Below, one piece after another: positions 28,786-37,307 of a stretch of 38,270 bases of DNA (position 1 is its first letter; each line of letters starts with the position of its first letter). The position numbers and the translations under genes were made by a program. The stretch lies in assembly GCA_029959365.1 (NCBI GenBank), contig JASCOA010000021.1:1-38270 (forward strand), read 5' to 3'. This DNA comes from Microbacteriaceae bacterium PS02343. GTDB lineage: Bacteria; Actinomycetota; Actinomycetes; Actinomycetales; Microbacteriaceae. Under the pieces are notes generated by a model that was not told where the DNA came from, did not search any database, and worked only from the letters and a program-made list of their open reading frames with translations.

Positions 28786-31056
28786 ATGCCTGCAACCCCC
28801 GACCCCCGATCCATCCGCCTGCGCGACGGCCGCCCGCCGCAGGGCCTGCCGGCGATGAGCAACACCGAGGAGCAGCACTCCACGGTGCGCCTGACGAGCC
28901 GATGGATCGAGGTCGCGGGCGAGCCGGTCATCCCCGTCTCCGGCGAGCTGCACTACGCCCGGGTGCCCCGCGAGCGGTGGGAGGAGGACCTGCGCCTGCT
29001 GCTGGCCTCGGGCATCACCCTGGTCTCGACCTACGTCTTCTGGATCCACCACGAAGCGGTGCGCGGCGAGGTGGACTTCGCGGGCGACCTCGACCTCGGC
29101 GCCTTCCTCGCGACGGCGGACCGGGTCGGCATCGACGTCGTGCTGCGCATCGGCCCCTGGTGCCACGGCGAGTCGCGCAACGGCGGCCTCCCCGACTGGG
29201 TGCAGGCCCTGCCCATCGAGCACCGCAGCGACGACCCCGCCTACCTGGAGCTCGTGACCGGCTGGTACGCGCGCATCGCCCAGCAGGCCGCTCGCTTCTG
29301 CGGGCCGGACGGCCGCATCGTCGGCATCCAGATCGAGAACGAGCTCTACGACCAGCCCGAGCACCTGGCCACCCTCAAGCGGCTCGCCCGCGAGGCGGGG
29401 CTCACCGCGCCGCTGTGGACCGCGACCGCCTGGGGCGGTGCGCAGCTGCCCGCGCACGAGCTCTTCCCGCTCTACAGCGGCTACGCCGACGGCTTCTGGG
29501 CCGGCCAGGGCTCGACCTGGGACGACAGCTTCCGCGACCACTTCGCCTTCTCGCACGTCTGGGACGACCCGGGCGTGGGCGGCGACTTCCGCGAGGAGGG
29601 CGTCGAGATCACGGTGCGCGGGGTCGACCCGGAGTTCCCGCCCGCCACCTGCGAGCTCGGCGGCGGCATGGCCACGGCCTACCATCGCCGTCCGCTCGCC
29701 CGGGGCGCCGACATCGCGGCGGTCGCGAACGTCAAGCTCGGCAACGGGTCGCTCTGGCAGGGCTTCTACATGCTCACGGGCGGTGTGAATCCGCGCGATC
29801 ACCTGCAGGAGTCGCACGCCACCGGCTACCCCAACGACATGCCGCGCTTCGACTACGACTTCCAGGGCGCCTTCGGCGCGACGGGGCAGCCGGGCCCGAG
29901 CCTGCCGCTGCTGCGCGAGCACAACGCCTTCGTCGCGGCCTTCGGAGGGCGGCTGGCCGATTGGCCCAGCAGCCTGCCCGAGGGCGGCGCGGTCGACGTG
30001 CACGACTTCGACACCCTGCGCTGGGCGGTGCGCAGCGGCACCGGGGGCGGCGTGATCTTCATCAACACGCATCAGCCGCACGAGCCGCTGCACGCCGCCG
30101 AGGCGGTGCGGTTGCGCATCGCCGACGACGACGGCGAGACGCTCGTACCGGATCGCCCGATCGACATCCCGTCCGGCGTCATCGCACGCTGGCCCTTCCG
30201 GCTCGAGCTCGCCGGCGCGCGCATCGAGTGGGCGACCGCCTCGCTCATCGCCTTCGCCGAGGGCGAGCTGCCGACGCTGGTGCTGCGCGCCCACGAGGGA
30301 CTGCCCGCGCGCCTCCTCTTCGCCGAGGGCAGCCGTGGTGCGCTCGCGGGGCAGGCGCTGCGCCTCGACGAGCCCGTCGAGCTGCACCCGGGCGATCTGC
30401 TCGAGGTCGACGGCGCGCTGCGCGTGCTGCTCGTCGACGGCGATCTGGCGGAGCGGCTCTGGTTCCTCGACGGCGCGCTGATCGACTCGACGGCGCCCGT
30501 CTGGCTCGAGCAGGGCGGGCTCGTCGCCCGCGCCGCTGCCGAGCCGGGCATCCGCCGCTGGGACGGCGCGGCCTTCGCGCCGCTCGCGCTCACGACGGCG
30601 TCGACCACGTCGGACGAGCGGATCGAGACGGCGCAGCTGCGCGAGGCCGGCTCGGCTCCTGCGCGCTACGGCGAGCACATGGGCCGCTCGTCGGCGCCGA
30701 GCGACGCCCAGATCGACGAGGTCGCCGCCGTCTGGCGGCTGACCGTGCCCGAGCACGCGGCGGCGCGGCCCGGCGACCGGGTCGAGCTCGTGCTCGCCTG
30801 GGAGGGCGACGTGGCGCAGCTGCGCGCCGACGGCGTCGTCATCGGCGACCGCTTCTGGGACGGCCTCGACTGGCGCATCGACATCGGCCGCATCGCGCCG
30901 GGCACCGAGCTCACGCTGCACATCGCCCCGATCACGACCGAGAGCGTCGTCGATCTCGACCCGGCCGTCCGGGGCCGGGTCGAGGCGGCGGGCAGCCTCG
31001 GCGCGCTGCTCGAGGCGCGCCGGGTCGTGACCGGGCGGTGGACCGCGGCGGAGTGA
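28786..31056 (+). CDS. Glycoside hydrolase family 35 beta-galactosidase
   Basis: A 756-residue GH35 enzyme that releases terminal beta-linked galactose. The barrel starts with the PVSGELHYARVPRERWEEDL motif and YVFWIHHE. The acid/base is Glu186 in IQIENE, and the likely nucleophile is Glu290 in the CELGGGM strand. C-terminal beta-sandwich domains complete the protein. There is no signal peptide, so it acts on imported substrate. AGGA lies 9 bases before the ATG at 28786. An in-frame GTG at 28735 overlaps the preceding stop (GTGA) and is an alternative start adding 17 residues. It converges with lacI across a hairpin. Confidence 0.93.
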   Translation: MPATPDPRSIRLRDGRPPQGLPAMSNTEEQHSTVRLTSRWIEVAGEPVIPVSGELHYARVPRERWEEDLRLLLASGITLVSTYVFWIHHEAVRGEVDFAGDLDLGAFLATADRVGIDVVLRIGPWCHGESRNGGLPDWVQALPIEHRSDDPAYLELVTGWYARIAQQAARFCGPDGRIVGIQIENELYDQPEHLATLKRLAREAGLTAPLWTATAWGGAQLPAHELFPLYSGYADGFWAGQGSTWDDSFRDHFAFSHVWDDPGVGGDFREEGVEITVRGVDPEFPPATCELGGGMATAYHRRPLARGADIAAVANVKLGNGSLWQGFYMLTGGVNPRDHLQESHATGYPNDMPRFDYDFQGAFGATGQPGPSLPLLREHNAFVAAFGGRLADWPSSLPEGGAVDVHDFDTLRWAVRSGTGGGVIFINTHQPHEPLHAAEAVRLRIADDDGETLVPDRPIDIPSGVIARWPFRLELAGARIEWATASLIAFAEGELPTLVLRAHEGLPARLLFAEGSRGALAGQALRLDEPVELHPGDLLEVDGALRVLLVDGDLAERLWFLDGALIDSTAPVWLEQGGLVARAAAEPGIRRWDGAAFAPLALTTASTTSDERIETAQLREAGSAPARYGEHMGRSSAPSDAQIDEVAAVWRLTVPEHAAARPGDRVELVLAWEGDVAQLRADGVVIGDRFWDGLDWRIDIGRIAPGTELTLHIAPITTESVVDLDPAVRGRVEAAGSLGALLEARRVVTGRWTAAE

Positions 31057-31059
31057 GGT

Positions 31060-31073
31060 CGGGGCGGGCCCCG
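31060..31073. terminator. Hairpin between convergent GH35 and lacI genes
   Basis: CGGGGC and GCCCCG pair across two bases (or a slightly shorter stem with a 4-base loop) in the 27-base spacer between the two stop codons. Probable bidirectional terminator. Confidence 0.45.
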
Positions 31074-31083
31074 GAGCAGTGGC

Positions 31084-32103
31084 TCAGCCGCCGGTGCTCG
31101 CCCGCACGATGAGCTCGGTCGGCAGCTCCACCGCGTCCCGCGGCGTGCCGCCGACCACGTCGAGCAGCATCGACACCATCTCGGCGCTGATCCGGTCCCA
31201 CGGCTGGCGCATCGTGCTGAGCGGCGGCTCGTGCCGCTCGGCCAGACCGGAGTCGTCGAAGCCGGCGACCGCGACGTCCTCGGGCACCCGCCGGCCGGCG
31301 GCGCGCAGGGCCGAGACCGCGCCCATGGCCATCCGATCGGATGCGGCGAAGACGGCCTGCACATCCGGTCGCCGGTCGAGGATGCGCTGCATCGCCAGCG
31401 CGCCGGACTCGCGGCTGAAGTCGCCGCCCTCGACGAGCTCCGCGTCGAAGCGGTCGCCGAGCTCCTCCGCGAAGCCGATGAGCCGGTAGCGTCCGCCGGG
31501 GGTGTCGTCCGGACCGGCGATCATGCCGATCCGCTCGAAGCCGCGATCGAGCAGGTACCGGGTCATGACGCGCGCCGAGCCGACCTCGTCGACCGAGATG
31601 GTCGGAACCCCCGGTCGATGACCGAGCGGCACGCCGCAGGCGACGGTGGGCACGCCGGCCTCGAGCAGCGCCTCGAGCAGCGGGTCGGACTCGTGCGACG
31701 AGATGAGCATGACGCCGTCGACGTGGCCGGCGCGCACGTAGTGCTCGACGTTGGCGCGCTCCTCGGGCGTGCCCGCGACGAGCAGCACGAGGGTCTGCCG
31801 GCGCTGCGAGGCCGCGGTGGCGGCGCCGCGCAGCAGCAGGGCGAAGGTGGGGTCGTCGAACAGCAGCTGCTGCGGCTCGGTGAGCAGGAAGGCGAGCGAC
31901 CCGGCCCGCCCGGTCGCCAGGCTGCGCGCGGCGTGGTTGGCGGTGTAGCCGGTCGACTCGATCGCGCGCTCGACCGCCTCGAGGGCGCCGGGGGAGACCC
32001 AGTGCCCGCCGTTGATGACCCGGGAGACCGTGCCGCGGGAGACGCCGGCGACCGCCGCGATGTCGCGGATCGTCGGCCGCCGCCTGGGTGTCGTGTCCTC
32101 CAC
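31084..32103 (-). CDS. LacI family transcriptional regulator
   Basis: A 339-residue repressor. The helix-turn-helix and hinge are at residues about 8-60 (TIRDIAAVAGVSRGTVSRVINGGHWVSP ... NHAARSLATG). A periplasmic-binding-protein-like effector domain follows. It starts at a GTG at 32103. The TAGAGT hexamer 7 bases upstream implies a leaderless message; an ATG two bases earlier is out of frame. Two 18-bp operators lie in the divergent spacer; the nearer covers the region expected for its own -35, so the gene probably represses itself as well as GH42. The effector is probably a galactoside or galactose derivative, judged from the neighbouring genes. Confidence 0.95.
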   Translation of the reverse strand: MEDTTPRRRPTIRDIAAVAGVSRGTVSRVINGGHWVSPGALEAVERAIESTGYTANHAARSLATGRAGSLAFLLTEPQQLLFDDPTFALLLRGAATAASQRRQTLVLLVAGTPEERANVEHYVRAGHVDGVMLISSHESDPLLEALLEAGVPTVACGVPLGHRPGVPTISVDEVGSARVMTRYLLDRGFERIGMIAGPDDTPGGRYRLIGFAEELGDRFDAELVEGGDFSRESGALAMQRILDRRPDVQAVFAASDRMAMGAVSALRAAGRRVPEDVAVAGFDDSGLAERHEPPLSTMRQPWDRISAEMVSMLLDVVGGTPRDAVELPTELIVRASTGG

Positions 32104-32110
32104 ATGGCCG

Positions 32111-32116
32111 ACTCTA
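32111..32116 (-). promoter_or_regulatory. -10-like TAGAGT, probable leaderless promoter of lacI
   Basis: On the minus strand TAGAGT is followed by 7 bases and the GTG start at 32103. Operator O1 begins 18 bases upstream of it, over the expected -35. Confidence 0.5.
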
Positions 32117-32134
32117 GCGCGGGTCGGCGCTGCG

Positions 32135-32152
32135 ACTGGGACCGGTCACAGT
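32135..32152. promoter_or_regulatory. LacI-type operator O1
   Basis: ACTGGGACCGGTCACAGT is an 18-bp near-perfect palindrome around a central CG (one mismatched pair, G/A), the form of LacI-family operators. An identical copy (O2) lies 68 bases away. A nineteenth base (T) is also shared. Confidence 0.8.
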
Positions 32153-32202
32153 TGCGTAACGGAGTGGCGCCGAGCTGGTGCGACGGCATGCACCGTGCGC
32201 AC

Positions 32203-32220
32203 ACTGGGACCGGTCACAGT
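32203..32220. promoter_or_regulatory. LacI-type operator O2 upstream of GH42
   Basis: The second identical copy of ACTGGGACCGGTCACAGT ends 20 bases before the GH42 ATG, so binding would block transcription start or early elongation. The 68-base spacing from O1 would allow a dimer at each site or a small loop. Confidence 0.8.
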
Positions 32221-32240
32221 TACCGATCCGATGGAGTGTC

Positions 32241-34265
32241 ATGACCGAGCAGTCCCCCTGGCCCGACCTCGAGGGCATCGCCTACGGCGGCGACTACAAC
32301 CCCGAGCAGTGGCCTCGCGAGGTCTGGCGCGAGGACGTCGCGCTGATGCGCGAGTCCGGCGTCAACCTCGTCAGCGTCGGCATCTTCTCCTGGGCGCTCG
32401 TCGAGACCGCCGAGGGCGTCTTCGACTGGAGCTGGCTCGACGAGCTGCTCGATCTGCTGCACGCCAACGGCGTCGCGGTCGACCTCGGCACGCCCACCGC
32501 CTCGCCGCCGGCCTGGTTCTTCGCGACCTACCCCGAGGCCCGCGTCATCAGCCGCGACGGCACCGTCATGGGCTTCGGCGCCCGCGGCATGGCCTCGCAC
32601 TCCTCGCCGGCCTACCGCGCCGCGATCGTCCGCTACGCCGACGCGCTCGCCGCCCGCTACGCCGAGCACCCCGCCGTCGTGCTCTGGCATGTGCACAACG
32701 AGTACGGCGTACCCGTCGGCGAGGACTACTCGCCGCAGTCCGTCGCCGCCTTCCGCGAGTGGCTCGCCGACCGCTACGGCGACCTCGACGGCCTCAACCG
32801 CGCCTGGGGCACGGCCTTCTGGGGCCAGCACTACACCGACTGGTCGCACGTCGGCGCCCCGGCCGCCGCTCCCTCCACCGTCAACCCGGCGCAGCGCCTC
32901 GACTTCCAGCGCTTCACCGACCACCAGCTGCGCGCCTGCTTCATCCTCGAGCGCGACGCCATCCGCGCCCACGCGAGCCAGCCGGTCACCACCAACTTCA
33001 TGGCCAACCAGAGCCTGACCACCGACCTCTGGGCCTGGGGCCGCGAGGTCGACATCGTCAGCGACGACCACTACCTCTGGGCCGCGGACGAGCAGGCCGA
33101 GATCGGTCTCGCCATCGCCGCAGACCTCAGCCGCTCGGTCGGCGGCGGCAAGCCGTGGATCCTCATGGAGCACTCCACCTCGGCCGTCAACTGGCAGCCT
33201 CGCAACACGGCCAAGCGCCCCGGCGAGATGGCCCGCAACTCGCTCGCGCACCTCGCGCGCGGTGCCGACGCCATCTTGTTCTTCCAGTGGCGAGCCTCCC
33301 GCTCCGGCGCGGAGAAGTTCCACTCCGCGATGCTGCCCCACGGCGGCACCTCGTCGCGGGGCTGGAAGGAGGTCGTCGACCTCGGCGCCAAGCTCGGCCG
33401 CCTCGGCGAGCTGCGCGGCAGCCGCGTGCGCTCCGAGGTCGCCGTGCTCTGGGACTTCGAGTCGTTCTGGGCGCAGGACCTCGAGTGGCGCCCCTCCGAC
33501 GACCTCTCGCACGCCGAGCGCATCCGCGCCTACTACGAGCGGCTCTGGCTCGACGGCGTTACCGTCGACTTCGCCCTGCCGGGCCACGACCTCAGCGGCT
33601 ACAAGCTCGTCGTCGCCCCGGCTCAGTACCTGCTCTCCGCAGCCGACGCCGAGAACCTCACCCGCTACGTCGAGGGCGGCGGCACCCTGCTCGTCTCCTA
33701 CTTCTCCGGTGTGGTCGACGAGACCGACTCGGTGCACGAGGGCGGCTACCTCGCTCCGCTGCGCACCGCGCTGGGCGTGCGCGTCGAGGAGTTCCTGCCG
33801 CTGCGCGAGCACCAGACCGGGCAGGTCGCCTTCGGCGAGCAGCGCATCACCGGCGACGTCTGGCAGGAGCACCTCGTGCTCGAGGGCGCCGAGGTCGTCG
33901 GCCGCTACCTCGAGGGCCCCGCCACCGACGAGGAGTCCGACGCCGCCGCCATCACGCGGCACCGCCACGGCGCCGGCACCGGCTGGTACGTCAGCACCCG
34001 CCTCGACGTCGCCGCCCTGCGTCCCGTCATCGACGCGGTCTACGCGGATGCGGGACTCGCCCCGAGCGGCCGGGCCGAGGGCCTCGAGGTCGTCACCCGC
34101 CACGGTGCGGACGCCGACTACGTCGTCGCCATCAACCACCGCGACGAGCCGGCCGCGATCGACGTCACCGGCGTCGACCTGCTGACCGGCGCATCGGCGG
34201 ACGGCGCGTACACGGTGCCCGCCGGCGCCGTCGCCGTCCTCCGGACCGGGACCGATCGCGCATGA
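32241..34265 (+). CDS. Glycoside hydrolase family 42 beta-galactosidase
   Basis: A 674-residue GH42 enzyme. The signature GGDYNPEQWPREVWREDVALM opens the barrel. The acid/base is Glu154 in HNEYG, and the nucleophile is Glu310 in LMEHST. The C-terminal part carries the trimerisation domain (glutamine-amidotransferase-like) and a small beta domain, as in the family. There is no signal peptide. GGAG lies 4 bases before the ATG. The gene is under two LacI operators and is followed after 114 bases by the sugar importer. Known GH42 enzymes act on galacto-oligosaccharides and arabinogalactan fragments rather than lactose in many cases; the exact substrate here is not visible. Confidence 0.95.
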   Translation: MTEQSPWPDLEGIAYGGDYNPEQWPREVWREDVALMRESGVNLVSVGIFSWALVETAEGVFDWSWLDELLDLLHANGVAVDLGTPTASPPAWFFATYPEARVISRDGTVMGFGARGMASHSSPAYRAAIVRYADALAARYAEHPAVVLWHVHNEYGVPVGEDYSPQSVAAFREWLADRYGDLDGLNRAWGTAFWGQHYTDWSHVGAPAAAPSTVNPAQRLDFQRFTDHQLRACFILERDAIRAHASQPVTTNFMANQSLTTDLWAWGREVDIVSDDHYLWAADEQAEIGLAIAADLSRSVGGGKPWILMEHSTSAVNWQPRNTAKRPGEMARNSLAHLARGADAILFFQWRASRSGAEKFHSAMLPHGGTSSRGWKEVVDLGAKLGRLGELRGSRVRSEVAVLWDFESFWAQDLEWRPSDDLSHAERIRAYYERLWLDGVTVDFALPGHDLSGYKLVVAPAQYLLSAADAENLTRYVEGGGTLLVSYFSGVVDETDSVHEGGYLAPLRTALGVRVEEFLPLREHQTGQVAFGEQRITGDVWQEHLVLEGAEVVGRYLEGPATDEESDAAAITRHRHGAGTGWYVSTRLDVAALRPVIDAVYADAGLAPSGRAEGLEVVTRHGADADYVVAINHRDEPAAIDVTGVDLLTGASADGAYTVPAGAVAVLRTGTDRA

Positions 34266-34333
34266 CGCGAGCGGTCCGCATCCGCTGACCACCTCTCACC
34301 ACCACCACACCACCAGGTCGTAACGGCGCGGCC

Positions 34334-34370
34334 CCTTCCGGGGGATCGCCGACACGACCGAACCGGAAGG
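34334..34370 (+). promoter_or_regulatory. Hairpin that can hide the ribosome site of the sugar-binding protein gene
   Basis: CCTTCCGG (34334-34341) pairs perfectly with CCGGAAGG (34363-34370) across a 21-base loop. The right arm contains the start of the Shine-Dalgarno AAGGAAG (34367-34373). An alternative small hairpin CCCC-TTCC-GGGG (34332-34343) would free it. This may be translational control or coincidence. Confidence 0.4.
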
Positions 34371-34379
34371 AAGCACACC

Positions 34380-35600
34380 ATGCGCAAGCAACTGGGCATC
34401 GGAGCCCTCGTCATCGCATCCGGCCTCGTCCTGGCCGGCTGCTCGGCCGGCGACGGCGACCAGAGCGGCGGGGGCGGCGACGGCGCCGAGCTCGTCATCT
34501 GGACCGACGCCGAGCGCGAGCCCGCCATCCGCGCGGCCGCCGAGGCCTTCGAGGAGGAGAGCGGCGCGACCGTCACCCTCGTGCAGAAGAACTTCGAGGA
34601 CCTGCGCAACGACTTCACCGCGCAGGTGCCGACCGGCGAGGGCCCCGACATCACCGTCGGCGCGCACGACTGGCTCGGCGCGCTCGTCACGGCCGGCGTG
34701 GTCGACACCATCGACATCGGTGCCGCCGCCGAGGAGTTCGAGCAGGTCTCGCTCGACGCCTTCACCTACGACGGCCAGCTCTACGCGCTGCCGTACTCGC
34801 TCGAGACCGTGGCGCTCGTGCAGAACACCGCACTGGTCGGCACCGAGGCTCCGGCCACCTGGGACGAGATGATCCAGCGCGGCATCGACGCCGGCGCCGA
34901 GCGCCCGGTCGTCATCAACACCGCAGGCGAGACCGGCGACGCCTACACGATGTACGGCCTGCAGACCTCGTTCGGCGCCCCCGTCTTCGTGCAGGACGAG
35001 ACCGGCTCGTACACGAACGAGGTCGGCATGAGCGGCGCCCCGGGCGAGGCCTTCGCCACGTGGCTGCACGAGAACGGCTCGGCCGGCACCGGCTACCTGT
35101 CGACCACGATCGACTACGACATCAACAACGAGCTCTTCAACTCGGGCCAGGCCGCGTACACCGTGCAGGGCCCGTGGGCGATCAGCTCCTTCGCCGACGT
35201 CGACGTCGCGGTCAACCCGATCCCGTCCGCGGGCGGCGAGACCGCCGCGCCCTTCGTGGGCGTGCAGGGCTTCTACCTGAGCTCGCAGAGCGACAACGCG
35301 CTGCTGGCCAACGAGTTCCTGGTCAACTACCTCGCCACCGAGGACGCGCAGCGTGCGCTCTACGAGGCCGACCCGCGCATCCCCGCCTTCTCGACCCTCG
35401 CCGAGGAGGTCGCCTCCGACCCCGTGATCGCGGGCTTCCTCGCCTCGTCGCAGAACGGCGTGCCCATGCCGAGCATCCCCGAGATGGGCTCGGTCTGGGA
35501 CTTCTGGAACGCGGCCGAGACGCAGATCATCAACGGCGCCGACCCGGCGACGACCTGGAGCTCGATGATCACCGAGCTCGAGGGCTCGCTCGCCGGCTAG
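34380..35600 (+). CDS. Extracellular sugar-binding lipoprotein of an ABC importer (MalE-like)
   Basis: A 406-residue solute-binding protein. The lipobox LVLAGC places the lipid-modified cysteine at residue 21, followed by a glycine-rich tether. The mature part has the maltose/oligosaccharide-binding fold: LVIWTDAEREPAIRAAAEAFEE at the start, GEGPDITVGAHDWLG, then YALPYSLETVALVQNTALV, and GQAAYTVQGPWAISSF in the second lobe. AAGGAAG lies 6-7 bases before the ATG. The two permease genes follow on the same strand after a G/C-only spacer. With GH42 and GH35 nearby, a beta-galacto-oligosaccharide is the likely ligand, though the fold alone would fit maltodextrin. Confidence 0.94.
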   Translation: MRKQLGIGALVIASGLVLAGCSAGDGDQSGGGGDGAELVIWTDAEREPAIRAAAEAFEEESGATVTLVQKNFEDLRNDFTAQVPTGEGPDITVGAHDWLGALVTAGVVDTIDIGAAAEEFEQVSLDAFTYDGQLYALPYSLETVALVQNTALVGTEAPATWDEMIQRGIDAGAERPVVINTAGETGDAYTMYGLQTSFGAPVFVQDETGSYTNEVGMSGAPGEAFATWLHENGSAGTGYLSTTIDYDINNELFNSGQAAYTVQGPWAISSFADVDVAVNPIPSAGGETAAPFVGVQGFYLSSQSDNALLANEFLVNYLATEDAQRALYEADPRIPAFSTLAEEVASDPVIAGFLASSQNGVPMPSIPEMGSVWDFWNAAETQIINGADPATTWSSMITELEGSLAG

Positions 35601-35604
35601 GCAC

Positions 35605-35691
35605 CCCGCCCCGGGGGGGGGGCGCCGCCCCCCGCCCCCCCCCCCCCCCCCCCCGCGGGGGGGGGCGCGCGCCGCCGGGGCCACCCCCGCA
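35605..35691. repeat. G/C-only homopolymer region between binding protein and permease genes
   Basis: The spacer contains runs of 10 G (35613-35622), 6 C, 20 C (35635-35654) and 9 G (35657-35665), with almost no A or T. The C20 run can pair with either G run, giving two mutually exclusive stems. It could be a strong hairpin that limits permease expression relative to the binding protein. Equally, such runs are where reads and assemblies fail, so the exact bases are doubtful. Confidence 0.6.
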
Positions 35692-35711
35692 CATCCAAGG
35701 AGGAGGAGACC

Positions 35712-37307
35712 GTGACGACCACGGAACGCGCCGCGGCGCGACGGGAGCGCCGACCCGGAACGGCACGCGGCTTCAGCTGGGGCTTCGTCGTGAAGCTGCT
35801 GCTCATGGGCATCGTGAACGCCTTCGGGCTCACGGTCATCCTCAGCGCCTACCGCGCCGAGTCCTGGGTGGTGCTCGGCATCATGGTCGCGCTGCTCGTG
35901 CTCGTCGACGTCATCTACTTCACCAAGCGCGCCCTGCCGCTCAAGTACCTGGCGCCCGGGCTCGCCTTCCTCTTCGTCTTCCAGCTGTTCACGCTGGGGT
36001 ACACCGGCTACGTCGCCTTCACGAACTACGGCAGCGGCCACTCGGGCTCGATGCAGCAGGCCGTGGACGCGGCCTTCATCCAGGACGAGCAGCGCGTTCC
36101 CGACTCGCCCGCCTACCCGCTCACGGTCGTCGAGCGGGCCGGCGAGCTCGGCTTCGCGATCGTCGTCGATGACGAGGTGCGCGCCGGCACCGCCCTCGAG
36201 CCGCTCGCCGAGATCGACGGCGCCGGCACCGGCGCCAGCGGCGCCCCGACCGAGGTGCCCGGCTTCACCGTCATCGAGCGCGCGCAGGTGCTCACCGACC
36301 CGGCGCTGCAGGAGCAGGTCGTCGCGCTGCGGGTGCCGTTCTCCGACGACCCCGAGGACGGCTCGATCCGCACCCGCGAGGGCTCGACGGGCGTGCTCTA
36401 CACGTCGTCGCTCGAGTGGGACGAGGACGCCCGCACGATCACCGACACGGAGACCGGCCTCGTCTACGCAGCGGATGATCGCGGCAGCTTCGTCGCCGAC
36501 GACGGCACGCGCCTGGCCACCGGCTGGTACGTCAACGTCGGCTTCGAGAACTTCGTCCGCGCCTTCACGGACGCCAAGTTCGCGGCGCCGCTGCTGCAGG
36601 TGACCCTCTGGACCTTCGCCTTCTCGATCCTCACCGTGCTCTCGAGCTTCGGGCTCGGCCTGCTCTTCGCGCTCATCTTCAACGACCCGCGCATCCGCTC
36701 GCGCAAGCTCATCCGCACCCTGTTCATCCTCCCGTACGCCTTCCCGGCGTTCATGTCGGCGCTGCTCTGGCGCGGCATGCTCAACAGCGAGTTCGGCGTC
36801 GTGAACGACCTGTTCTTCTTCGGGGCCGACATCAACTGGCTGGGCGACCCGATCCTGGCCAAGCTCGCGATCCTCTGGGTCAACCTCTGGCTGAGCTACC
36901 CCTACTGGTTCCTCGTCTGCACGGGCGCGCTGCAATCGCTGTCGGGGGAGACGCTGGAGGCCGCGAAGGTCGACGGGGCCGGGCCATTCCGCCGCTTCCG
37001 CTCCATCATCCTGCCGCTGCTGCTCGTCTCGACGGCGCCGCTGGCGATCGCCTCCTTCGCGTTCAACTTCAACAACTTCACGATCATCTACATGCTCACG
37101 GAGGGCGGGCCGTCGATCCCGGGCGCGCCCAACGGCATCGGCTCGACCGACATCCTCATCTCCGCGATCTACGCGATCTCGGGCGTCGCCGGCGGCACCG
37201 CCGACTACGGGCTCGCGAGCGCGCTGTCGATCATCGTCTTCGTCGTGATCGGCGTGATCTCGGCCATCGCCTTCCGTCAGACCCGCAAGCTCGAGGAGAT
37301 CCAGTGA
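35712..37307 (+). CDS. Sugar ABC transporter permease, MalF type
   Basis: A 531-residue inner-membrane permease. Three membrane helices lie in the first 108 residues. They are followed by a large external insert of about 185 residues (109-293), comparable in position and size to the P2 loop of enterobacterial MalF, and then further helices. The EAA loop that contacts the ATPase reads LEAAKVDGAGPFRRFRSIILP near residue 415. The start is a GTG with AGGAGGAG close upstream, a very strong ribosome site after the G/C-only spacer. Its stop TGA overlaps the next gene's ATG (TGATG). No ATPase gene is found in the window; actinobacteria often use a shared one (MsiK). Confidence 0.93.
   Translation: MTTTERAAARRERRPGTARGFSWGFVVKLLLMGIVNAFGLTVILSAYRAESWVVLGIMVALLVLVDVIYFTKRALPLKYLAPGLAFLFVFQLFTLGYTGYVAFTNYGSGHSGSMQQAVDAAFIQDEQRVPDSPAYPLTVVERAGELGFAIVVDDEVRAGTALEPLAEIDGAGTGASGAPTEVPGFTVIERAQVLTDPALQEQVVALRVPFSDDPEDGSIRTREGSTGVLYTSSLEWDEDARTITDTETGLVYAADDRGSFVADDGTRLATGWYVNVGFENFVRAFTDAKFAAPLLQVTLWTFAFSILTVLSSFGLGLLFALIFNDPRIRSRKLIRTLFILPYAFPAFMSALLWRGMLNSEFGVVNDLFFFGADINWLGDPILAKLAILWVNLWLSYPYWFLVCTGALQSLSGETLEAAKVDGAGPFRRFRSIILPLLLVSTAPLAIASFAFNFNNFTIIYMLTEGGPSIPGAPNGIGSTDILISAIYAISGVAGGTADYGLASALSIIVFVVIGVISAIAFRQTRKLEEIQ

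Noticed and set aside
32165-32240. A clear -10/-35 pair for GH42
   Set aside because: No hexamer near O2 fits the TAnnnT form with good spacing, so no GH42 promoter is claimed despite the operators.
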